Both the position numbers and the translations under genes were made by a program. A model generated the notes under the pieces. It was not told where the DNA came from. It saw nothing but the letters and a program-made list of their open reading frames with translations, and made no database searches. From Streptomyces sp. NBC_01260 (lineage in GTDB: Bacteria > Actinomycetota > Actinomycetes > Streptomycetales > Streptomycetaceae), in assembly GCF_036226405.1 (NCBI RefSeq), contig NZ_CP108464.1:930001-994000 (forward strand): DNA of 64,000 nt, read 5' to 3'. Shown here piece after piece: positions 9,049-15,341 of the stretch. Positions within the stretch are counted from its first letter, which is position 1. Each line of letters starts with the position of its first letter.

Positions 9049-10007
9049 CTGCCGTCAACCGCCTGCGTCCCCGCCGCTCGTGTCTGGCCGTGCCCGGCTC
9101 GAACCCGCGGTTCCTGGAGAAGGCCCAGGGCCTCCCGGCCGACCAGGTCTTCCTGGACCTGGAGGACGCCTGCGCGCCGCTCGCCAAGGAAGGCGCCCGG
9201 CACCACATCGTCGACGCGCTGAACAACGGCGACTGGACGGGCAAGACCCGGGTCGTGCGGGTCAACGACTGGACGACGCACTGGACGTACCGCGACGTCA
9301 TCACGGTCGTCGAGGGCGCGGGTCCGAACCTCGACTGCATCATGCTGCCGAAGGTCCAGGACGCCCAGCAGGTCGTCGCCCTGGACCTGCTGCTCACCCA
9401 GATCGAGAAGACGATGGGCTTCGAGGCCGGGCGGATCGGCATCGAGGCGCAGATCGAGAACGCCAAGGGCCTGGTGAACATCGACGACATCGCCGCCGCC
9501 TCGCCCCGTCTGGAGACCCTGATCTTCGGCCCGGCCGACTTCATGGCCTCGATCAACATGAAGACCCTGGTCGTCGGCCAGCAGCCGCCCGGGTACGGCG
9601 CGGACGCGTATCACTACATCCTGATGCGCATTCTGATGGCGGCCCGCACGCACGACCTCCAGGCGATCGACGGCCCGTTCCTGCAGATCCGCGACGTGGA
9701 CGCGTACCGCGAGGTCGCGGGCCGTGCGGCAGCCCTCGGCTTCGACGGCAAGTGGGTGCTGCACCCCGGCCAGGTCGACGCGGCGAACGAGGTGTTCTCG
9801 CCCTCGCAGGAGGACTACGACCACGCCGAGCAGATCCTCGACGCCTACGACTGGTGCACCTCCGAGGCGGGCGGCAAGAAGGGCTCGGCGATGCTCGGCG
9901 ACGAGATGATCGACGAGGCCAGCCGCAAGATGGCGCTGGTCATCGCGGGCAAGGGCCGTGCGGCGGGCATGCAGCGCACCTCCAAGTTCGAAGCTCCGGA
10001 GGCCTGA
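9045..10007 (+). CDS. mcl1: L-malyl-CoA / beta-methylmalyl-CoA lyase (CitE-like)
   Basis: This 320-residue member of the HpcH/HpaI/CitE lyase family should cleave (2R,3S)-beta-methylmalyl-CoA to glyoxylate and propionyl-CoA, the carbon-splitting step of the ethylmalonyl-CoA pathway. Visible motifs are the N-terminal RSCLAVPGSNPRFLEKA, the acidic VFLDLEDACAP segment, the Mg-binding glutamate in IGIEAQIENAKGLVNID, and FGPADFMASINM. The ATG overlaps the meaA stop (ATGA), indicating translational coupling. Family call is firm; the pathway step is assigned from the operon. Confidence 0.94.
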   Translation: MTAVNRLRPRRSCLAVPGSNPRFLEKAQGLPADQVFLDLEDACAPLAKEGARHHIVDALNNGDWTGKTRVVRVNDWTTHWTYRDVITVVEGAGPNLDCIMLPKVQDAQQVVALDLLLTQIEKTMGFEAGRIGIEAQIENAKGLVNIDDIAAASPRLETLIFGPADFMASINMKTLVVGQQPPGYGADAYHYILMRILMAARTHDLQAIDGPFLQIRDVDAYREVAGRAAALGFDGKWVLHPGQVDAANEVFSPSQEDYDHAEQILDAYDWCTSEAGGKKGSAMLGDEMIDEASRKMALVIAGKGRAAGMQRTSKFEAPEA

Positions 10008-10008
10008 T

Positions 10009-10536
10009 ATGCAGTTCGGACGCACCTACGAGGAATTCGAGATCGGTGCGGTCTACAAGCACTGGCCCGGAAAGACCGTCACCGAATACGACGACCACCT
10101 CTTCTGCCTGTTGACCATGAATCATCACCCGCTGCACATGGACAGCAACTACGCGGAGAAGACGACCGATTTCGGTAAGAACGTTGTCGTCGGCAACTAC
10201 ATCTACTCGCTGCTGCTCGGCATGTCGGTGCCGGACGTCTCCGGAAAGGCGATCGCCAACCTGGAGGTCGAGTCGTTGAAGCATGTCGCGCCGACCTTCC
10301 ACGGCGACACGCTGTATGGCGAGACGACGGTCCTGGACAAGACTCCGTCGAAGTCAAAGAGCGACCGCGGAATCGTTTATGTGGAGACCCGTGGACACAA
10401 GCAGGACGGCACGCTGGTCTGCGTGTTCCGTCGCAAGGTGATGGTCCCCACAGAGACGTACATCAAGGAGCGGGGCGGGGAACAGCCCGGCCGCCCGGAG
10501 CCGAAGCAGCCTTCGCAGAAGAACGTGGAGAAGTAG
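10009..10536 (+). CDS. mch: MaoC-family mesaconyl-CoA hydratase
   Basis: This 175-residue hot-dog-fold hydratase is expected to add water to mesaconyl-(C1)-CoA, giving beta-methylmalyl-CoA. The hot-dog helix region and its active-site residues lie in LLTMNHHPLHMDSNYAEKTT (Asp and His of MaoC enzymes), followed by FGKNVVVGNYIYSLLLGMSV. Longer two-domain Mch enzymes of proteobacteria have about 340 residues, so this is the short single-domain form found in actinobacteria. GGAGG at 9998-10002 lies 6 bases before the ATG. It sits between the lyase and the acyl-CoA dehydrogenase of the same operon. Confidence 0.92.
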   Translation: MQFGRTYEEFEIGAVYKHWPGKTVTEYDDHLFCLLTMNHHPLHMDSNYAEKTTDFGKNVVVGNYIYSLLLGMSVPDVSGKAIANLEVESLKHVAPTFHGDTLYGETTVLDKTPSKSKSDRGIVYVETRGHKQDGTLVCVFRRKVMVPTETYIKERGGEQPGRPEPKQPSQKNVEK

Positions 10537-10538
10537 CC

Positions 10539-11744
10539 ATGGCCCGACTCGCCCAGACTGCCGGCCTCAACGATGTCCAGCAGGAAATCCTCTCCACGGT
10601 CCGGAATTTCGTCGACAAGGAGATCATTCCGGTCGCGACCCAGCTGGAGCACCGGGACGAGTACCCGGCCGAAATCGTCGAGGGCCTCAAGGAACTCGGA
10701 CTTTTCGGACTGATGATTCCCGAGGAATACGGCGGGCTGGGTGAGTCCCTGCTCACGTACGCCCTGTGCGTGGAGGAGATCGCCCGCGGCTGGATGAGCG
10801 TGTCCGGGATCATCAACACGCACTTCATCGTGGCGTACATGCTCAAGCAGCACGGCACACAGGAGCAGAAGGACACGTTCCTGCCCCGGATGGCGCTGGG
10901 CGAGGTGCGCGGCGCGTTCTCGATGTCCGAGCCGGCCCTGGGCTCCGACGTCGCGGCGATCAGCTCCAAGGGCGTCAGGGAGGGCGACGAGTACGTACTG
11001 AACGGCCAGAAGATGTGGCTGACGAACGGCGGCACGTCCACTCTCGTCGCCGTCCTGTGCCGGAGTGACGAAGGCCACCCCGAGGGCACACCGCCGCACA
11101 AGTCGATGACGACGTTCCTGGTGGAGAAGGAGCCCGGATTCGGCGAGGTCCGGCCCGGCCTCACGATCCCCGGGAAGATCGACAAAATGGGCTACAAGGG
11201 CGTCGACACGACCGAGCTCATCATGGACGGGCTACGTATTCCAGCCAATCGTGTACTCGGCGGCACCACCGGCCGAGGGTTTTACCAAATGATGGACGGA
11301 GTGGAGGTCGGCCGGGTAAATGTCGCTGCACGTGGCTGCGGCGTCGCACAGCGTGCCTTCGAGCTGGGCGTTTCCTACGCACAGCAGCGCCACACCTTCG
11401 GAAAGCCGATCGCCCAGCACCAGGCGATCCAGTTCAAGCTGGCCGAAATGGCCACCAAGGTCGAGGCCGCTCATGCGATGATGGTAAACGCAGCGCGCAA
11501 AAAGGACTCCGGGGAGCGAAACGACCTGGAGGCAGGGATGGCGAAGTACCTCGCCTCCGAGTACTGCAAGGAAGTCGTCGAGGACGCCTTCCGGATCCAC
11601 GGCGGTTACGGCTTCTCCAAGGAGTACGAGATCGAGCGCCTCTACCGGGAGGCCCCGATGCTGCTGATCGGTGAAGGTACCGCCGAGATCCAGAAAATGA
11701 TCATCGGGCGCCGACTCCTCGAGGAGTACCGGTTCCAGGGTTGA
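10539..11744 (+). CDS. mcd: Acyl-CoA dehydrogenase, probable methylsuccinyl-CoA dehydrogenase
   Basis: This 401-residue FAD enzyme should oxidise (2S)-methylsuccinyl-CoA to mesaconyl-(C1)-CoA, passing electrons to ETF. The acyl-CoA dehydrogenase signatures are FSMSEPALGSDVAAISS, the FAD-binding MWLTNGG region, QQRHTFGKPIAQHQAIQFKL, and the C-terminal IHGGYGFSKEYEIERLYREA followed by EGTAEIQKMIIGR. The rhodobacterial methylsuccinyl-CoA dehydrogenase is about 550 residues with an extra N-terminal part; this protein lacks it and has normal acyl-CoA dehydrogenase length. The stretch around 11225-11520 uses noticeably more A/T-ending codons than neighbouring genes. It starts two bases after the mch stop and is the last gene of the operon. 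Confidence 0.92.
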   Translation: MARLAQTAGLNDVQQEILSTVRNFVDKEIIPVATQLEHRDEYPAEIVEGLKELGLFGLMIPEEYGGLGESLLTYALCVEEIARGWMSVSGIINTHFIVAYMLKQHGTQEQKDTFLPRMALGEVRGAFSMSEPALGSDVAAISSKGVREGDEYVLNGQKMWLTNGGTSTLVAVLCRSDEGHPEGTPPHKSMTTFLVEKEPGFGEVRPGLTIPGKIDKMGYKGVDTTELIMDGLRIPANRVLGGTTGRGFYQMMDGVEVGRVNVAARGCGVAQRAFELGVSYAQQRHTFGKPIAQHQAIQFKLAEMATKVEAAHAMMVNAARKKDSGERNDLEAGMAKYLASEYCKEVVEDAFRIHGGYGFSKEYEIERLYREAPMLLIGEGTAEIQKMIIGRRLLEEYRFQG

Positions 11745-11752
11745 TTGCCCCA

Positions 11753-11774
11753 TTCGCGGTGATTTAACCGCGAA
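11753..11774 (+). terminator. Hairpin terminator of the ethylmalonyl-CoA operon
   Basis: TTCGCGGT-GATTTA-ACCGCGAA is a perfect 8-base-pair stem with a 6-base loop, 8 bases after the mcd stop codon. Confidence 0.6.
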
Positions 11775-11925
11775 GAAGATCACACCCTGTCATCCTCATC
11801 CGGTGCCTTCCAGACGTCCGACTCGGCTGCTGGCTTGCCCAGTTGCGGTCCGCAACCGATAACATCGCCGGAAAAGCCGCCGTCCCCCGTTGCCAGCGCG
11901 GCATCATCCGCTACGAAGGTCATCC

Positions 11926-12573
11926 ATGCCCGACAGCCATACCTCTGCACCACGCGGCGGGGTCCGCCTTGCACGCGGAGCTTCGCCGTGGCTCCTCCCG
12001 ACCGTCGCCACCGCCGCACTCAGCCTGTCCCGGGCCCGCAGGTCCGGGCGCTGGGCGGCCGTGGCCGTGCCCACCACCGCGCTCGCGGCGGGCATGCTGT
12101 GGTTCTTCCGCGACCCCGAGCGCGAGATCACCCAGGGCCGCGTCATCTCACCGGCCGACGGCGTGGTGCAGAGCATCATGCCGTGGAAGGACGGACGCAC
12201 CCGCGTCGCGATCTTCATGAGCCCGCTGAACGTCCACGTCAACCGCGCGCCACTGGCTGGCACGGTGACATCGGTCGAGCACATCCCCGGTGGCTTCGTT
12301 CCGGCGTTCAACAAGGAGAGCGAGAACAACGAGCGGGTTGTCTGGCACTTCGACACCGAGCTCGGCGACATCGAGATGGTGCAGATCGCGGGCGCCGTCG
12401 CCCGCCGCATCGTCCCGTACGTCCCGCAGGGCACGAAGGTGGACCAGGGCGAGCGGATCGGCCTGATCCGGTTCGGCTCCCGGGTCGACATCTACCTTCC
12501 GGAAGGTATCGATGTCGCGGTCGAGGTCGGCCAGGCCACCACCGCGGGGGTGACTCGAATTGACCGTGATTGA
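11926..12573 (+). CDS. psd: Phosphatidylserine decarboxylase (short, prokaryotic type)
   Basis: This 215-residue proenzyme converts phosphatidylserine to phosphatidylethanolamine at the membrane. It self-cleaves at a Gly-Ser pair to generate the pyruvoyl cofactor; the site is visible near residues 184-185 in RIGLIRFGSRVDIYLPEG. A hydrophobic N-terminal segment (about residues 40-60, ending in GMLWFFRDPEREI) anchors it. The internal core ADGVVQSIMPWKDG and IFMSPLNVHVNRAP is typical of the family. ATG at 11926 has AAGG about 9 bases upstream; upstream in-frame codons lack such a site. It overlaps pssA by 14 bases. Confidence 0.95.
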   Translation: MPDSHTSAPRGGVRLARGASPWLLPTVATAALSLSRARRSGRWAAVAVPTTALAAGMLWFFRDPEREITQGRVISPADGVVQSIMPWKDGRTRVAIFMSPLNVHVNRAPLAGTVTSVEHIPGGFVPAFNKESENNERVVWHFDTELGDIEMVQIAGAVARRIVPYVPQGTKVDQGERIGLIRFGSRVDIYLPEGIDVAVEVGQATTAGVTRIDRD

Positions 12574-13414
12574 TCCTGAGACACAGGCAGGCTGGGTGCC
12601 CGAGGCGGACACCGAGGACGACACCGAGGACATGCCGCTCTCGATGCGGCTGTCGATAGCGGACACCCTCACTCTCGGTAACGCCACGTGCGGTTTCATG
12701 GCGGTGTACTTCACCACCACGGGCATCCTCATCCCGCACCTCACCGGCAGCGACGAGAGCGGCATGGCCCGGCACTCCGCGGCCACCGCCGTGATCCTGA
12801 TGCTCATGGCCGCGATCTTCGACCTGTTCGACGGACTCGTGGCCCGCAAGCTGCGCTCCTCGCCGATGGGCGCCGAGCTGGACAACCTCTCGGACCTCGT
12901 CAGCTTCGGGCTCGCCCCGGCGTACTTCGTCCTCGTGTACGGCATGGTCGCGGACGACGCGCACCAGCGGGTCTCGGCCCTCGCGGCGATCGTCGTGCTG
13001 CTGGCTGTGGTGCTCAGGCTTGCGCGATTCTCCTGTGTGACCTTGAAGGACGGCATGTTCCAGGGCATGCCGAGCCCCTTCGGAGCGCTCACGGTCATCT
13101 CGATCGTGCTCCTGGAGCTGCCCTTCGTGCCGACGCTGCTCGCGATCGTCGGAGTGGCGTGGCTGATGGTCAGCCGGGTCGAGTACCCCAAGCCGCGGGG
13201 TGTCCTCGCGGTGGCGATGCTCGGCTGGATCGTGGCCGCGATGGGGCTCCTGGCCGCTTGGGCGTTCGACGCTCCCGGCGGTCAGCTGCTGCTCCAGACC
13301 GGCTGTGCGCTCCAGGTGGTCCTGGGAGCGGTCATCCCGCTCTTCGCGACCGCCCGCCGGGTGAACACCTTCCGCGACAACCGGCGCGAGGCACGGGCGG
13401 CGCAGCTGCCGTAA
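12560..13414 (+). CDS. pssA: CDP-diacylglycerol-serine O-phosphatidyltransferase
   Basis: This integral membrane enzyme (284 residues, several transmembrane segments) makes phosphatidylserine from CDP-diacylglycerol and L-serine, giving the substrate for Psd. The CDP-alcohol phosphatidyltransferase signature D-x2-DG-x2-AR-x8-G-x3-D-x3-D is visible as FDLFDGLVARKLRSSPMGAE followed by LDNLSD near residues 88-113. The TTG at 12560 is preferred because a GGGGG tract lies 9 bases upstream; the alternative GTG at 12566 would be 15 bases away. Overlap with psd indicates coupled translation. Confidence 0.94.
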   Translation: MTVIDPETQAGWVPEADTEDDTEDMPLSMRLSIADTLTLGNATCGFMAVYFTTTGILIPHLTGSDESGMARHSAATAVILMLMAAIFDLFDGLVARKLRSSPMGAELDNLSDLVSFGLAPAYFVLVYGMVADDAHQRVSALAAIVVLLAVVLRLARFSCVTLKDGMFQGMPSPFGALTVISIVLLELPFVPTLLAIVGVAWLMVSRVEYPKPRGVLAVAMLGWIVAAMGLLAAWAFDAPGGQLLLQTGCALQVVLGAVIPLFATARRVNTFRDNRREARAAQLP

Positions 13415-13431
13415 CGGCTCACGCACGTCAT

Positions 13432-13473
13432 GCACGAGGGCCCGGATGCTCCCCAGCATCCGGGCCCTCGTGC
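13432..13473 (+). terminator. Strong hairpin terminator after pssA
   Basis: A perfect 19-base-pair stem (GCACGAGGGCCCGGATGCT at 13432-13450 and its complement at 13455-13473) closes on a CCCC tetraloop, 17 bases after the pssA stop codon. This is the tightest inverted repeat in the window. Confidence 0.85.
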
Positions 13474-13642
13474 GTGTCCCGGGAGGGCACGCGCCGGCGT
13501 TCCACGACCGTCCCGCGTTCCGCTCGGGCGGGAGCCCTGCGCGTGCCCGGCTCCCGCCCTCAGCGGTCGTCCCCGGAAAGGCAGTTGTGCTCTCGAACGC
13601 GCCCTGTCGGACAGACGCCGGGTCCACGTTCCGCCCGGTCTG

Positions 13643-14374
13643 TCACCTGATGACCGAGCGAATCCAGGTGAGTTGCCGGGCGATCTCGCCGGCCCCCGCG
13701 GTCTTCTCCCGGTCGGAGCCGTCGAAGACGCCGAGGAGGGTTTCGGTGCCGCGTGGGGCGATGCTCATCACCGGGCCCCCGGAGTCGCCGCCGGCGGGAA
13801 TCCCGGACACCTTCGCCATGCAGAAGTCCGAGCCGTCCGGCACGGTGTAGCCCTCGCACCGGGGGTCGTCAGGCCGCAGGACCCGCAGGACCGACTGCTT
13901 GAGCACCGGCGACTGGCAGGTGTTCTCGTCCCCGGCGCAGGTGGCGCCCCACCCGTACTGCCGCACGGTCCGGCCGGGGTGGACACCGGCTGTGGCCAGG
14001 CGAGCCGTGCGGACCTTCATCGGCGGAACCTTGATGAGCATCATGTCGGCCCGCGCGCTTCCCACCCGGCCGCGGGGCACCGGGCGAACCGTGGTGCCCT
14101 TCCGCATGTCGAGGCTGCCGACCCGGAACGAGATCCGTTTGTCGGCGATCGGCTCCCCCTGCTCGAAGAAGCAGTGCGAGGCGGTGATGATCCACTGGCG
14201 GGCGACCGCCGTCCCGGTGCACGCAGGGGTGCCGTCGACGAGCATGCGCACCGCCCACGGGCCGTACGTGCTCTTCGATCCACCGATAACGGCAGAGGCA
14301 GGGGCGGACGAAATCACCGAGCCCGTCACCACCAGTAAGGCGGTCAACAGCAATACACGAACGCGACGCAGCAT
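13643..14374 (-). CDS. Secreted trypsin-like serine protease (S1 family)
   Basis: This 243-residue secreted endopeptidase begins with a signal peptide (MLRRVRVLLLTALLVVTGSV and onward to SSAPASA) and the mature chain would begin at or near VIGGSKS, the usual N-terminus of activated S1 proteases. The catalytic triad is visible: His in WIITASHCF, Asp in ARADMMLIKV, and Ser in GGDSGGPV. Six or more cysteines suggest disulphides. The ATG at 14374 is chosen because GGAGGAGCT lies about 8 bases upstream; an in-frame start nine codons earlier has no support. It is a single gene with no obvious inhibitor or chaperone beside it. Confidence 0.93.
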   Translation of the reverse strand: MLRRVRVLLLTALLVVTGSVISSAPASAVIGGSKSTYGPWAVRMLVDGTPACTGTAVARQWIITASHCFFEQGEPIADKRISFRVGSLDMRKGTTVRPVPRGRVGSARADMMLIKVPPMKVRTARLATAGVHPGRTVRQYGWGATCAGDENTCQSPVLKQSVLRVLRPDDPRCEGYTVPDGSDFCMAKVSGIPAGGDSGGPVMSIAPRGTETLLGVFDGSDREKTAGAGEIARQLTWIRSVIR

Positions 14375-15217
14375 TTTGAACAGCTCCTCCGGTCGGGGCA
14401 CGGTCCGTACTTGTGGTCAGATACCCCGCCGGGCCGGAAAGTTCCGAACAGGCCGAATGATACGAACGAGCGGCCCGGTCCCCGATCCGCCGGACAGGCG
14501 CTGAGCAGGGGATATTCAATGGCAGGTCAGCTGCTCAAGGCAATGGGAGATCCTTTCCGTTCGATCGGTGGCGCCATCGCCACTCCTGCCGGCCTGCCGC
14601 CGCGCCCCCGGGGAGAACGTGGCGGTGGGTGCGGCCCACGGAACAAGGCCGTTGCATCCGTTTCCGAACATGAGGCCGAGCAGCATTCCCCATTGCGGCG
14701 GCACATCAAATGCGCAGGGCCGGATGCTCCCGGCATCCGGGGCCCATTCATGCCGCGGGGGCGTGCTCGGCACCTTGACGATGCTGTTCTTCCTGTGCGC
14801 CGGTGACCGGTTCGCCGGCATCATGGGCGGCCGCACTTCCTGGGGCATCCTCGGCTTCGTCGTGTCGCAGACGGAGGAGAAGGGTGTCTGTTTCTTCCCC
14901 CGGTTCCACCCCCGCCCGGTACGGGCCGCCGACCAAATGTCTCGGCGACGGTGGCCGGCCTCGGGGGCTTCGCACGTCTCCGGTGCGGGTGATTGCGATG
15001 TCCGGGTTTCCCCGGCCGCCGAGCCACCTCACCCCCTCGGAGACAGCCGTTTTTTACGTATGAATGCAAGTTTTTGCACAACACCCGTAGATCAGGTGGC
15101 CGACCCGGCCGTACCCCTTTGTGCGCACAGCCTGTCGGCACACGGGGACCCACCGGAGCCCGGCACGTCTCACCCCCGTAGGCGATCAAGCACCCCACAT
15201 CACGCATTCTTCACCAG
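14375..15217. other. Long intergenic region without a convincing gene
   Basis: Together with the leader described below, this is the longest gene-poor stretch of the window (967 bases to 15341). An ORF with ATG at 14519 has an AGGGGAT upstream (MAGQLLKAMGDPFRSIGGAI at its start), but it turns into low-complexity Arg/Pro-rich sequence and matches nothing I know. Other frames contain a short hydrophobic run near 14780-14870 that could be the remnant of a membrane gene. I cannot support a gene here. Confidence 0.45.
14717..14745. terminator. Hairpin in the long intergenic region
   Basis: GGGCC-GGATGC (14717-14727) pairs with GCATCC-GG-GGCCC (14733-14745), leaving a 5-base loop and a 2-base bulge. 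It could end a transcript, but no gene immediately precedes it on either strand, except possibly the doubtful ORF starting at 14519. Confidence 0.4.
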
Positions 15218-15244
15218 TTTGAGTCATAAATTTGAGTGTCTCAA
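15218..15244 (+). promoter_or_regulatory. AT-rich repeats upstream of the GH87 gene
   Basis: TTTGAGT occurs twice (15218-15224 and 15231-15237), and TTGAG-TGT-CTCAA (15232-15244) is a perfect inverted repeat. The segment 15190-15265 is unusually A/T rich for this genome, as expected for a regulated promoter. No consensus -35/-10 pair with 17-base spacing could be placed. Confidence 0.35.
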
Positions 15245-15269
15245 GCAGAATTTTGCGCATCAGCATAGA

Positions 15270-15333
15270 CGTCCTTGCGGTACTGCTCCTAGCCTGTGGG
15301 GCGTCCGAAGAGCCCCCACGAGCCGCAAGGACG
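15270..15333 (+). promoter_or_regulatory. Leader RNA hairpin covering the GH87 ribosome binding site
   Basis: CGTCCTTGCGG (15270-15280) is perfectly complementary to CCGCAAGGACG (15323-15333), which contains the AAGGA ribosome binding site (15327-15331) of the gene starting at 15342. An inner stem GTGGGGC / GCCCCCAC (15296-15302 and 15312-15319, one bulge) stacks within the loop. If transcribed, the RNA would hide the ribosome site. Confidence 0.45.
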
Positions 15334-15341
15334 ACTGTTAC

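Noticed and set aside
13432..13473. Attachment site or mobile-element end
   Set aside because: The perfect inverted repeat directly follows pssA, has a tetraloop and no partner copy elsewhere, so a terminator is the simpler reading.
14519..14806. Possible small gene starting at ATG 14519
   Set aside because: An AGGGGAT lies upstream, but after the first 20 residues the sequence is Arg/Pro/Gly-rich and unlike any family I know; there is not enough support.
14568..15341. 258-codon N-terminal extension of the GH87 gene
   Set aside because: The extension is not protein-like and would place the signal peptide deep inside; GTG 15342 has a ribosome site and is followed directly by the signal peptide.
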